Shown here one piece after another: positions 33,058 to 44,195 of a stretch of 64,000 nt of DNA. The notes beneath the pieces are model-generated. The model saw nothing but the letters and a program-made list of their open reading frames with translations. It was not told the origin of the DNA and did no database searches. Within the stretch, counting starts at the first letter, position 1, and each line of letters opens with the position of its first letter. The translations under genes were made by a program, and so were the position numbers. The DNA comes from Panicum virgatum (Eukaryota; Streptophyta; Magnoliopsida; Poales; Poaceae), in the NCBI RefSeq assembly GCF_016808335.1, contig NC_053143.1, positions 51,305,441 through 51,369,440 on the forward strand, in the 5' to 3' direction.

Positions 33058-36000
33058 ATGACTGGAGCTCAAGATCAAGAACCCGCTCCCAAGCCCGTCA
33101 CGTATGAAGAGCTCTCTCTTGAAAACAAGAAGAAGTATGATGAGATCAAAGCTCTGCTGGAAGCCGATCTCATCGGCTCTTTTGAGAGGACCCGCAACCA
33201 TGGCATCAGGTGGAAGGGGTTCTCGCCTGAAGGCGCTCTCGATAACGTGGATTTGTCTATACCATCAGAAGAGCGCACCAGGGCCCTGCGTCAGGAGATG
33301 AACTACATGGTGGCCCATTCGCTTCATCGGCACTCTCAGAGCCTGATGAACGAGCTTGAGCGCATGGCGCATCGCGTCATCCAAGAGATAATCAAGAACC
33401 AGTACTCTCCATCGGGGCCAACCCTGGGGAGTCACACAGAGGAAGCTGCGCTGCATTCTAGACCGGTATTGCCGTTCTCGTTTGCGGCCCCAAAAACACA
33501 GAATTCGCCGATCTGCGTTGTCCACAAGATCGGCGGTGATCCTGAAGAAGGCCAATTCCTCACCGAGCCACCCAAGGAGATTCCGCACGGCTACACGTGC
33601 GCCTACATCCCTGACATCGTCAATCCAACACGCTCGGTGCAGTTGGTGAACCCAGGAGCTTCTGGAGCAGATGCCGAGAAACAAGCGTGGCTGGCAAAGT
33701 ACGCTACTGGGCCGAGTGCTGAGCCATCGGCCCCAGGAGTTCTTAGTGTGGAGCAGGTCAGTGCAATACTGAGAGACCAGTTCGGCATCCTGCCCAAGAG
33801 GAAAGCGATTGGCTATTCCAAGCCGTATCCAAGTGATTATGACTTGATCTCATTGCCACCCAAGTATCAGCTTCCTAAGTTCACCAAGTTCAACGGGTCA
33901 GAGGGAGCCAGTTCCATCGAGCATGTGAGCCGATATTTAACGCAGCTTGGGATGATCTCAGTGTCGGATCCGTTGAGGGTCCGGTTCTTCGGCCAATCCC
34001 TTACAGGCCCAGCTTTTGGATGGTATGCATCACTGGCTCCGAATTCGATCCGAACTTGGAGGCAGCTCGAAGATCAATTCCATACCCAGTACCACTCGGA
34101 GGCTGCGGAAGCTGGAATTGCCGACCTCGCCCAAGTCAGGCAGAAGCGAGGAGAGACTGTGTCAGAGTACATACAACGCTTCAGGGAGGTCAAGAACCGA
34201 TGCTACTCGTCGCGCATCACAGAGAAAGAGGCAGTCGATCTGGCTGTCCTGGGACTTGCTAAGCCGATCAAGGATGCGGCTTTTCAGTTGGAGTTCACAT
34301 CTCTGGCGCACCTGGTGCAGAAGCTCACAGCATACGAACATTACCATCCCGAGCTATACCAGGACAAGTTCAAGCGCCATGTAAACATGGCCCAGGCGGA
34401 TGAATCTGACGACTCTGGCGAGGAGCAAGAAGTGGCCGTGGCAGAGTGGACTCGGGGGGCATGCCCTGTCCCGTGCAAGTGGGTCAAACAGCAGGGGCTT
34501 GTGAAGGGCTTCGACTTCGACGTAACCAAAGCAGAGCAGATATTTGATCTGCTTCTCAAGGAAAAACAGCTGAAGCTCCCAGAGAATCACAAGTTACCGA
34601 CGGCACAAGAGCTGCAGGGAAGGCTGTACTGCAAATGGCACCACTCGTTCACTCATGCCACGGGTGAATGCAAGGAGCTACGTCGTCAGATACAATCGGC
34701 TATCGAGCAAGGCCGATTAATCCTGGCTCAACACACAATGAAGGTTGACTCAAAGCCCTTCCCACAAGCTAACATGGTGGAGCTATCAGACTTCAGATCC
34801 GAGGGCCAGGATTTGGCATTCCAAGTCAACATGGTGGGACCCATGCGCCGCCATGACAAGCAGAGGACAGAGGCCGCTTCTGGCAAACGGCCGCAGGATG
34901 AACGCAAGTTGGAACAGTAACATGTGACTGAAGAGCAAGTGCGTCACATCCGCAACCAGCTTCCGACTTCTAATCGGCTTCTGGAAAAGTACCAGTACTA
35001 GTACAAGCTGCGCCGTCGGTACGAATCGGAAGAGGATGAGTACGAGCACCGCTCAGGAAGGACACTGGGGAGACGCCAGGCTATACGCAACCACTGGCAT
35101 TACCCGTTCTTCAGGTATTGCTGGAACTCCGGCATGAGCCAATTGCCTACTATAGATGATTGCTTGGAGTGCAGGCCTCGAGGGCGCCAGCGGGACGAGA
35201 CATTGGTGTTCCGGCGTTTAGGCCCCAGAACACGTCAAGACGATCATGTGAGGCGCCCATCCAGGAGTGATTCCGATCCAGAAGAGGAAGACAGGTACCA
35301 TCGCCCACGGTGGTGTCCTGACGGGCTTAATCGCTCGTAGAAGCGCAGAGTGCAGCGTTTGCGCAACCTGGAAGAGGCAGAAGCAAAGTACCTCGACGTG
35401 CTGAGGAAGGCGCGTCCGGATCTCGCGGAACAAGTCAGGCGACCGCGAAGGGAGGAGAGGCGCCCTCCAAGGAAGGAGTGGCGCCCCAAGCAGACAAAAG
35501 CCGATGAGAAGCCATCGGCTGATGTGAACATGGTGTTCGTGCTCCCATCGGAGTTTCGGGCACCCCAACCGGAGGAATTGGCCATTGCGCAGTTGGATCT
35601 CGGCCCGCGGCCAATCATCTTCGAGAAGCCCAAGGAGAAAAGCTATAAGCACTTGAAGGGATTGTATCTCAAGGGCTTCATCAATGGCAAGCTTGTGAAT
35701 AGGATGTTGGTCGACACTGGCGCCGCGGTCAACCTGATGCCATACTCTGTGCTGCGCCGATTGGGTCGTTCTTCTGCGGATCTGATCAAGACCAATGTGA
35801 TGCTTAATGATTTCAATGGACAGCCATCAGAAGCGATGGGGGTTCTTAATGTGGAGCTGACAGTTGGCCGCAAGATGATCCCGACTTCGTTCTTCATCGT
35901 CAACAGCAAGAGTACATATACGGTATTGCTTGGGAGGGATTGGATCCACGCCAACTGTTGTATCCCTTCCACAATGCATCAGTATCTTGTCCAATGGGAC

Positions 36001-36180
36001 TGCGATGAAGTAGAAGTGGTCCCTGCAGACGATTCCAGCGAAGTCTCGCTCGCAGACATGAATGCCTGGGACGCGGAAGGACAAGAGCCGATCTCAGGGA
36101 TTGCCCTGGAAGATTGTGATCGGATCGAGGCGACAAAAAACGGACTGAGGCTGGTCTTATCCACTGGCCTCATAGAGTAG
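33058..36180 (+). pseudogene. gag-protease polyprotein with three nonsense codons
   Basis: One frame runs from ATG 33058 ([11 protein letters not shown]) to TAG 36178-36180. The gag core lies at about 33860-34350 (FGWYASLAPNSIRTWRQLEDQFHT; TVSEYIQRFREVKNRCY), then a CxxxH-type region (CKWHHSFTHATGEC) near 34630. The aspartic protease motif is DTGAAVNLMPYS at about 35714. In-frame stops at 34918 (TAA), 34999 (TAG) and 35338 (TAG) each correspond to CAA or CAG in the sister element at 49.0-49.5 kb. Gag builds the particle and the protease cleaves it. Confidence 0.85.
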
Positions 36181-36205
36181 ACACATCCTGGCATGCTGAT
36201 AGAGA

Positions 36206-36226
36206 GGCCGGTCCCAGCGACCGGCC
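36206..36226 (+). other. Perfect stem-loop between gag-protease and pol
   Basis: GGCCGGTC and GACCGGCC form an 8-bp perfect stem with a 5-base loop (CCAGC). It begins 25 bases after the gag-protease stop and is followed by CCCCAAAAAATAG. The RT frame resumes in a different register by 36249 (first ATG 36282). Confidence 0.75.
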
Positions 36227-36248
36227 CCAAAAAATAGAAAAATCATGT

Positions 36249-38685
36249 TTGTGTTCGGAATTCTTACATCATGTAAACACGATGGCCTGCTCTGGCAGTT
36301 GGCCACTCATCGACTATTTGGTTCCGAATGATAATGGAAGCATAGAAGCGGCCAGCCCGTGCGGTTGGCCAAATAATTTTTCTTGTCATCTCCCTGTGTT
36401 TGCCGCTGATCTTGCGGATAACGAAGACTCGCTTGCATTCGCAGCTAATTTTTCAGATGATAGCAAACTTGGATACGGGTTCACGTCAGCTGACGATTTG
36501 GAAGAGGTTGACATCGGTCCTGGGGATAAGCCACGACCGACATTTATCAGCAAGAAGTTGGATCCGGTCTTGCGTGAGGAGATGATTGCATTACTGAAAG
36601 AGTACCGGGACTGTTTTGCATGGGACTACACTGAGATGCCCGGTCTGGATAGAAGCATCATCGAGCATCGGCTCCCGCTCAAGAAGGGGTTTCGGCCATT
36701 TCAGCAACGAGCACGTCAGATGAAGGCCGAAGTCCTAGAAGAAGTCAAGAAAGAGGTGGAGAAGATGCTGGATGCTGGGTTCATCAGGCCTTACCGTTAT
36801 GCAGAATGGATCTCCAGTGTGGTACCGGTGCAAAAGAAGGACGGCCGATGGCATGTCTGCGTTGATTTTAGAGATCTCAACAGAGCAACGCCAAAGGACG
36901 AGTACCCGATGCCTGTTGCGGAGACATTGATCAACGTAGCTTCCGGCCACAAGATGATGAGTTTTATGGACGGTAATGCCGGCTACAACCAGATCTTCAT
37001 TACCCCAAAAGACGTGAACAAGACCGCGTTCAGAGTGCCGGGCGCGGTCGACTTGTTCGAGTACTTGGTTATGACCTTTGGACTGAAAAATGCCGGTGCG
37101 ACGTACCAACGTGCTATGAATTACGTTTTTCATGATCTCATTGGCAAATTGGCAGAAATCTACATTGATGATGTTGTGGTCAAGTCCAAATCAGCTGGGG
37201 GGGCATTTAGAAGATCTGCGCAAAGTTCTGGAACGGACTCAAAGGTTTGGGCTCAAAATGAACCCAAAGAAGTGTGCCTTTGGCGTATCGGCCGGTCAAT
37301 TTCTGGGATTCCTGGTGCATGAATGGGGAATCGAGATCGGCCTCAAGAGTCAAGAAGCTGTGAAGACAATGAAACCACCTACTACGAGGAAAGAATTGCA
37401 GAAGCTCATCGGTAAAATTAACTTTGTCAGACGATTTATTTCTAATCTGTCTGGACGCATTGAGCCGTTCATGGGTTTGGTGAAGATCAAATCCGATGAT
37501 GAGTTTCGCTGGGGGGCAGAACAGCAGCAAGCTTTTGATGAAATCAAATAATATTTGTCAAAGCCTCCAGTGTTGGTTCCTCCTCAGCAAGATAGGCCGT
37601 TTTACGTGTACCTATCCGTGGGTGACACTTCTATTGCTTCGATGTTAGTCCAGAAGCATGACGGCCAGGCGAGGGTGGTTTTCTACCTCAGTAGACGCAT
37701 GTTAGACGCCGAGACCAGGTACCCTGGAATCGAGAAGCTTTGCCTTTGCTTATACTTTACATGTACAAAGCTTCGTCATATTTTGCTCTCGGCGGAGACA
37801 ATTGTCATATGCAAATCGGATGTCATAAAGCACATGCTGTCGGCTCCTGTCCTGAAAGGCCGACTTGGAAAATGGATGTTTGCATTATCAGAGTTCGATA
37901 TCCGGTACCAGCCTGCAAAAGCAGTCAAAGGACAAGCACTGGCAAATCTTGTTGCAGACAGGATCAGCACTGATATTGCTGCGGTATTTATTCGTGCTTG
38001 GGCTATGTTTTTTGACGGATCGGCTTGTGATGATGGATGCGGTGTGAGAATTCTGTTGGTGTCGCCTCGTGGGACGACTTACTCCTTTTCCATCAGAATG
38101 ACTGCCCCATGCACCAATAATTTGGTGGAATATGAAGCCGTTCAAAAAGGGATGGAATTACTCCTCGAAGCTGGAGCAGAAGCGGTGGAAATTTTTGGAG
38201 ATTCGAAGTTGGTGATTTCTCAGCTCACGGAGGAATATAGATGTGAGAGCGAGGCTCTTTTCCCAATATGGATGCAATGCCATGAGTTGATGTCACAATT
38301 CAGGTACATCATTTTCCACTGGATACGCAGAACTCTGAACAATGAAGCCAATGATTTGGCACAGATGGCTTCCGGGTACAGGGAAGCAGCCGATGGAGTT
38401 GACGTGGAGGTTCAGTTTCTAGAACCCGGAGACTGGAGAGCCGATATCTTCAATTACTTGAAGGATTCGGCTCGGGGGACACCCAGAAGGATAAGACTCA
38501 AGGCCATGAAGTATGTTCTGATAGGGGATGACATGTTCTACAGGACCTTGGAAGGACTACTACTTAAGTGTCTGGGACCTTCAGAGTCAAATCGGCTCTT
38601 GCATGAGGTTCATGAAGGAGCCTGCGGTACTCATCAATCGGCTCATAAGATAAAGTGGCTGATTAGGCGATCGGGTTATTACTAG
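36249..38685 (+). pseudogene. Reverse transcriptase, RNase H and second RNase H
   Basis: RT motifs occur in order: VPVQKKDGRWHVCVDFRDLN, SFMDGNAGYNQI, FGLKNAGATYQRAMN and the catalytic YIDD near 37163. A G-run at 37197-37203 shifts the frame; the polymerase continues in the frame of 37132-37551. The first RNase H (PFYVYLSVGDTSIASMLVQ) follows after a TAA at 37549. The second RNase H keeps its acidic residues (FFDGSACDDG; VEYEAVQKGMELL; GDSKLVISQL; NNEANDLAQM) near 38010-38370. The frame ends in a TAG at 38683 inside the integrase zinc finger. A dual RNase H is a hallmark of Tat-lineage elements. Confidence 0.87.
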
Positions 38686-38691
38686 CCCACT

Positions 38692-39690
38692 ATGCTTGAA
38701 GATTGTTTCAAGTATTACAAAGGATGTCAGGCATGTCAGAGGTTTGGCAAAATTCAGATAGTGCCGGCATCAGTGATGAATCCTATCATCAAACCGTGGC
38801 CATTCAGAGGTTGGGGCATGGACATGATTGGACAGATCAACCCGTCGTCTAGCAAGGGTCACCAATGGGTCTTAGCTGCCACAGATTATTTCACAAAGTG
38901 GGTAGAGGCAGTGCCCGTGAGGTCAGTAGCATCGAGAGATGTGATCAGCTTTGTCAATGAACACATCATCCACAGATTTGGGATCCCTCAGACCATTACG
39001 ACCGATGGAGGATTGGTCTTTATATCAGAGGAATTCAGGAAATTTGCCGATGACACGGGGATTAAGTTGATCAAATCATCTCCATATTATGCCCAAGCTA
39101 ATGGACAGGCTGAAGCATCCAACCAGAGCCTCATCAAGCTCATAAAAAGAAAGATCGATGAATATCCTAGGCGCTGGCATGAGGTGTTATCAGAAGCTTT
39201 GTGGTCATATCGTATTTCATGTCATGGGTCCACCAAAACGTCGCCGTACCATCTAGTCTACGGCCAGGATGCTGTGCTACCATGGGAGATCACGGCTGGA
39301 TCAAGGCGTGTTGAGTTTCAGAATGATCTATCAACTGAACAGTATGCAGCCTTGATGAATGACAACGTGGAGGACCTGACAGAGCTAAGACTTTGGTCGT
39401 TGGAGAAGATCAACGAAAATAAGGCTAAAGTTGCTCGTGCGTACAACAAGAAGGTCAAGCCTAAGGATTTCCATGTCGGAGATTTGGTCTGGGAGGCAGT
39501 ATTGCCATTGGGAACTAAAGATAAAAGGTTTGGTAAATGGTCTCCAACTTGGCATGGGCCGTACAGGGTTGATCAGGAATTGCCTGGGAATGCATACATG
39601 CTCGAGGAATTGGACGGCGTCAAGTTTCCTGTTGCTGTCAGTGGTCAACATCTCAAGAAGTATTTCCCGAGCATGTGGGAAGGCGAGTAA
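38692..39690 (+). CDS. Integrase
   Basis: The zinc finger is split by the TAG at 38683: HEVHEG...H upstream, then CQACQRFGK here. The core holds the D,D,E residues: GMDMIGQI (near 38817), TTDGGLVF (near 39000) and GQAEASNQS (near 39107). The C-terminal part (FHVGDLVWEAVLPLGTKDKRFGKWSPTW) is the usual GPY-like chromatin and DNA-binding region. This segment is open and inserts the cDNA in the nucleus, but it lacks a normal N-terminus in this copy. Confidence 0.9.
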   Translation: MLEDCFKYYKGCQACQRFGKIQIVPASVMNPIIKPWPFRGWGMDMIGQINPSSSKGHQWVLAATDYFTKWVEAVPVRSVASRDVISFVNEHIIHRFGIPQTITTDGGLVFISEEFRKFADDTGIKLIKSSPYYAQANGQAEASNQSLIKLIKRKIDEYPRRWHEVLSEALWSYRISCHGSTKTSPYHLVYGQDAVLPWEITAGSRRVEFQNDLSTEQYAALMNDNVEDLTELRLWSLEKINENKAKVARAYNKKVKPKDFHVGDLVWEAVLPLGTKDKRFGKWSPTWHGPYRVDQELPGNAYMLEELDGVKFPVAVSGQHLKKYFPSMWEGE

Positions 39691-39728
39691 TAAGAGCCGA
39701 TGAGATCCATCTAGCTGTAATCATGACA

Positions 39729-39897
39729 GGCCAACACGTTGAGTTGACCAGTAAAAAAACAAAAAAGAGAAGATAGGCCAACACGTTGAGTTGGCTGACA
39801 AAAAAAAAGCATAATAGGCCAACACGTTGAGTTGGCCAGTATAAAAAAAATGATGATGAATGACAGGCCAACACATTGAGTTGGCCAGTAAAAAAAT
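39729..39897. repeat. Four palindromic repeat units between pol and the antisense gene
   Basis: GGCCAACACGTTGAGTTGGCC or a close variant starts at 39729, 39776, 39817 and 39866, each followed by an A-rich spacer. Each unit can fold (GGCCAAC with GTTGGCC). They lie where sense pol and antisense transcription would converge. Confidence 0.85.
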
Positions 39898-39998
39898 GCA
39901 TATGAGAAGTAAGATAGCCGATGTGTAACCATCGACTTAAGATGTTTTTAAACAAGTACAAGTTTCAGGTTAACAGGCAGTACTAATTGTCTCTTGAG

Positions 39999-41539
39999 CC
40001 TATCTACTGGTTCAGGAATTCTTCTATGGCGTGGATGGCTTCTGTGTGGACGGTGTCTGCTCGTGCTATGATTGCTTCGTCATCCTTGTCATCGCCTGTA
40101 ACTATCTGCCGACTCAAGGTGCTGATCTCTGCAAACTCTACTTGTATCTGCTCGGCTAATTTCTGGGTTTCTTACTTGGAGTTTGCAATGGAAGCTTCCT
40201 CGACCTGGATGAGTTCCTTGGTGGTGCGGACCTTTTCTTCGAGTCCCGCCAGTTCTTTCTTTAGGAGGTCGAGTCGATTCATGTTGGCAGACACGTCAGC
40301 TTTGATATTTAGAGTTGCCTTCTTCTGATTGAGGGCCTTGCACTTTTGGGTAATGTCAGCTTTCAGAGAAGCTTGAGAGCGACATGCTTCCATCCTCTGT
40401 TGTGCTTTATTCACTTCTATCCGAAAGAATGGAAGGTTGCTGGCTGGCCAGAGTTTGATTTGCAATGGCTCCGGGAGTTGGGATTCTATTTGCTCGAAGA
40501 TGTTCTTTACCTTGCTGGAATCATCAACCAGAGCAGTGATCGGAGCAGATAGAAGATCTTTGATGAGTTGAAGCTGATGTGCCAAGTTAGCCGATTGCTG
40601 CAAAGATGATGTCTCTGCTCCAGGGACAGTCAGACCCATTGATGCAGGATCAAAGGAAAGCAAACCTGAAAATGTCAAAGCTCTATGGGCATATCTGGAG
40701 TTAGAATAAGATGCATTTATGAAGCTATCGGCTAGTTCAGAATTGGTTTTGGAATGTTACCTGTTCTGAAGAAGAGATGTTGGACGGTTCAAGAGCAACT
40801 GTCCTGTTAGAGCTGGTGTTGACGTCAAGGACATCTACTGCATTGGCTTGTTCTTCGTTTGTCTCCATTAGTGCATCAGGAGTTGCAGCCATCTCATGTT
40901 GATCCAGGCTTTCTACATTGGGGATTTCTTCGGCTGCATCCTGGAAATAGAATTACAGTCAACCAGAGTACATATGTACGAAATAAAGAAGAAGTTCTTG
41001 AATGATGAGTTACCTGGTTGGTGTTGGACTCTGATGGACTCAGAGAAGATGGTACTGGTTTCTTGATGACACGCCTCGTGATCATCTTCCTTTTCTTGGT
41101 CAAGACTCGGGGGGCAACGCTTGCAGGAGTTTGTCTTCGCTTGGAAGCCGACTGAAGTAAGTCTGGCTGAACAGTCATTATCACTTTCTTCATTGGTGGT
41201 GATCCTTTGCAGAAGAGTACATCAGGAGCAGTTGGAAGAAAGTGGAATGGCTCCCCAGTGCTGGTCGTAGGTTCTGGACCATCTTGTTGCTGCTAGCAAG
41301 AAGAGTAGGATTAGCCAAGACAGAAAGATTTTGGATTGGAGGGATGCGGCAAAAGGATGTCTGACACCTGAAGTTCAGAAATTCAGAAATTTGCGTATGG
41401 TGTCACGTTTCAGAGTTTCAGTTTCAGAAGCTTGGTAAGCTGAAGAAAACTAAAGGATTAGGCTGAATATTACCTTTAGGCCGCAGATTGCCGCATCTTC
41501 GATTGCAGAGCTTGTCGTCTGAGCTGCAGAATCTGCCAT
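39999..41539 (-). pseudogene. Antisense ORF 2, PMD core deleted (coiled-coil C-terminus kept)
   Basis: Exon 1 spans 41539-41474 (MADSAAQTTSS..., donor AAAG|GTAATA), and exon 2 starts at 41367 (VSDILLPHPSNP). After about 45 bases exon 2 fuses to the 3' part of what is an intron in the sister element, so the plant mobile domain is missing. Later exons remain: the Lys/Arg-rich region near 41190-40900 and a final exon (40678-39999) with FLSFDPASMGL-like sequence and heptad-rich coiled coil (LKKELAGLEEKVRTT), interrupted by TAA near 40170. It corresponds to the gene at 46258-48759. Confidence 0.72.
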
Positions 41540-41913
41540 GGGTCAGATCCGTTGTCTTAGGGTTTGGTTGCTGTGGGTTCTTATTCGAATTCTGGCTGCT
41601 TGGAGAGTTCTTGCTCGAATTTGTGGAGCTTGGTTTTCGAATTACGCTCGGATTCGAGAGTTCGTCGAGTTCGGTTCAGGCTGAAAGTATTAGTCTATTC
41701 TTCTGCGGGTTGCTTCTAGTTTGAATTCCGTCGGCTCTTGGATATTTATAGAAGCCTGATGCGTTGCCATCGGCTTTTTGGAAGGTAATCGAACACACAA
41801 AATTAAAGGGAATTTGATTTCATTAAAAGGAAATTCATTACAGGGAAAGCCGATTTTTACAAAGGAATCGATCCTTCGGCTTTGTGATCCTACCCCTATG
41901 ATACTACCTACAT

Positions 41914-42498
41914 CTACCAGTAGTAGGTGTCTGAATGCCTACGGCGCTTCGGGCTTCGCGACGGTGCGTCTCCGCCGTCGTCGTCGTCATCATTGCCGTC
42001 GTCGTCGTCATCATTGCCGTCGTCGCTGCTGCTACCGCTGTCCTCGGTGCCGCTGCTACTTCGCCCGCCGCCGCTGCTGCTACTTTCTTCTTTGCTTCCC
42101 TCCGTGGGGGCTTGGAGGAATTGGTGGGGATTCTCTCCTGCCGCCGTGTCGTCGCTGGAAGGGGAGCCGATCTCTTCGGAGGAGTCGGCTCCTTCCCAGG
42201 AGAAGGCGTCGTCTTCGCAACTCTCCAGTTCCTCTTGGAATAGGAACTGGAGGTCTTCCTCTCCTTCAGTCATGGGCTCGTCCTCCTCGGAGGCGACCCC
42301 GAAGTCGAACTCCTCTGCATCCCAGTGCAGAGGAGCCAGCGCCTCATAGGCTGCTATTGGGTCCCATTCGGGGGTCGGCTCTCGGCTCTCTAAGATAGGA
42401 TCAATGGAGGAGGCGGAAAGGGAAGAAGAGGAAGAGGGAGAAGAGGAAGAAGAGGAATCTCCAAAGGAGTTGGAGCCGGAAGAAGAAGAGATCGCCAT
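41914..42498 (-). CDS. Antisense ORF 1: acidic Ser-rich protein with basic end
   Basis: The 194-codon frame opens MAISSSSGSNS, is dominated by Ser, Asp and Glu with a long D/N run, and ends near a basic, NLS-like SPKRRR. The sister element has a shorter equivalent at 45659-45886 with the same start and the same SPKRRR. That supports real coding in the antisense direction. The function is unknown; acidic and NLS-bearing character suggests a nuclear protein. Confidence 0.65.
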   Translation of the reverse strand: MAISSSSGSNSFGDSSSSSSPSSSSSLSASSIDPILESREPTPEWDPIAAYEALAPLHWDAEEFDFGVASEEDEPMTEGEEDLQFLFQEELESCEDDAFSWEGADSSEEIGSPSSDDTAAGENPHQFLQAPTEGSKEESSSSGGGRSSSGTEDSGSSSDDGNDDDDDGNDDDDDGGDAPSRSPKRRRHSDTYYW

Positions 42499-42740
42499 TG
42501 CTGGTGCTGGAGGATTGGGGTTTCTGCGCTACTGGCTTTGGGAGGAAGAAGGAGTTCGCTGTGAAGAAGAGCCGATTCGGGGTGAGGTTAAATAGTAAAA
42601 GATGGGAGATGGATCGGCAGTTTCACGTTCTACGAGGAGCCAGTTGCAGAGACGTTGCGTCTTCCTTGGTGGTTACAGTGTGTTTAATGAGCATTAACGG
42701 GAAGATGAAGCGACGGATTGGTTTTGGAACTATCATTGCC

Positions 42741-42753
42741 AAAACCAGGGGGG
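42741..42753 (+). other. Polypurine tract
   Basis: AAAACCAGGGGGG directly precedes the 3' LTR (four bases, CATG, between), as needed to prime plus-strand DNA. Confidence 0.75.
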
Positions 42754-42757
42754 CATG

Positions 42758-43973
42758 TGTTATCGCCATAAATTAACTGGATTAATTTATGAGCCGAAAG
42801 CAAGATGGGCTTAAAGCAGAAGATCAAGAAGACTTGTAAATCGGCTCCTGCGTGAGCAGTTGGGCCACATGGGCCGTGTATCTTTAGATTTAGTTTAAGA
42901 TTAGAGATAGAGTCCAATCGGGACAAGATTAGTTTAGATTGTTTCCCAAGTCTCCGGACTATAAATATGTACCCTTTGTTATTCGTAAAGGGAGAGCATC
43001 ATCACGTCCTGCAAACAACAACTCTCAGCGCATCGCCACCCCTAATCCTAGGGTTTCATCCAAGTAAGCGCCATGCTGCCCTGATCGCTTCTGGTGATCA
43101 GGGCAGCATTGTTCTTGCTTTTACCTTGGTATTACTCGTACTGAAGCATTTTTTATGGCGAGTAATGCTAGTTATCCTGATGTTCGTAGCATGGCTTTTA
43201 GTAGATCTGTTGTGCTTCGTTGCTTATCATCTACGAATATCATGTTGTCTCTGTGCAGTCACGTTTCAATCTCATGCTAGTTCTTGTCGCATAGAATTAG
43301 TTGCACAGAGGCAACACCCTGCTTCTTTTAAGTTTAATGGATCCGATCTGTTATGGTTTGCTCTTACTCTTAAGAGTTGGCGTAATATCTGCTAGGTTAG
43401 GCCTTGCAAACGGATTGGATGATCCGGTGGTGTAATAGATGCTTTATCTTAGCCTTGATAGGGATTGTTCCGGGAATCGGCTCTTGCTAGTTCTTAGGCC
43501 TCTGTTAAGGGTTATGGTTTAGTTGTCTGTTATGTTCGCTAGGCCTAGTCACGTGTAGGATGTTTCGATCTAGCGGTGAGGCTTTTACCATCGTGAATTA
43601 GATTAATTAGATTTAATTGAAGCAGTTTCTGTAGTTATTTGCTTTGTTTATCACATCTGGATAGATACAGATCCACTCTGACACCGGGACTCGATCGGCT
43701 CTTTAAAGCCGATGCAAGAGTCGTCCCGGGGAGCCGACCACGGCTCGGACTTATGTTTACACGTGTCTTTGTACGCAGGAAACTGTTCGGAGCACGTTCG
43801 CACCCTCCTGATCGGGTATAGGTCAGGTGGCACGCCCGGCTTTCCACACATTCTCCAGGCGCGTGACGGAATTGCGGGCCGTCGACGAGGGAGCAGTGCC
43901 TGCCAGCGCCCCAGCAACCTCCCGGCTCTTCGTGTTGCCCGTCGCTGCTTGCGGTGGGTTTCGACCGACAACA
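42758..43973 (+). repeat. 3' LTR
   Basis: The 1216-bp LTR is the same length as the 5' LTR, TGTTATCGCC to ACAACA, followed by the duplication AAAAC. It faces the LTR at 44196-45411 in inverted orientation. Confidence 0.93.
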
Positions 43974-44195
43974 AAAACTACAACAATATACAGCTATTAG
44001 GTTCGTGCCTGTGCGTTGCTACGTACAATAAAAATACAACCAATGCAATATATAGATACTAAAAAAATGATATATACATGATAACATTGCGACTAACAAG
44101 GACTGCTGGTATGTGCATCTTGCCCGCAGCCTGCATCTCTGTTGGACCAGTCACTCTGTAGCCATTCCAATTTATCATCACCACCAGCGCGGATC
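43974..44195. other. Spacer between two facing retrotransposons
   Basis: These 222 bases include the right AAAAC duplication and the pre-insertion host DNA, with a GTGCGTTGCTACG phrase also seen near 55010. No gene is present. Confidence 0.6.

Larger units (their letters stand above)
31790..43973 (+). mobile_element. Complete Ty3/gypsy retrotransposon, Tat-like, with antisense ORFs
   Basis: The 12.2-kb element has two 1216-bp LTRs (TGTTATCGCC...CAACA), a 5-bp duplication AAAAC at 31785-31789 and 43974-43978, a PBS at 33011 and a polypurine tract at 42741. Domain order is gag, protease, RT, RNase H, a second RNase H, integrase, then antisense ORFs. The second RNase H and the antisense genes point to the Tat lineage. 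LTRs differ by roughly 25-30 positions by eye (about 2%), implying insertion within the last million years or so at the usual grass rate. Nonsense codons and a frameshift make this copy non-autonomous. Confidence 0.92.

Noticed and set aside
39729..39897. CRISPR-like regularly spaced repeats
   Set aside because: Only four AT-spaced palindromic units inside a plant retrotransposon, with no cas genes.
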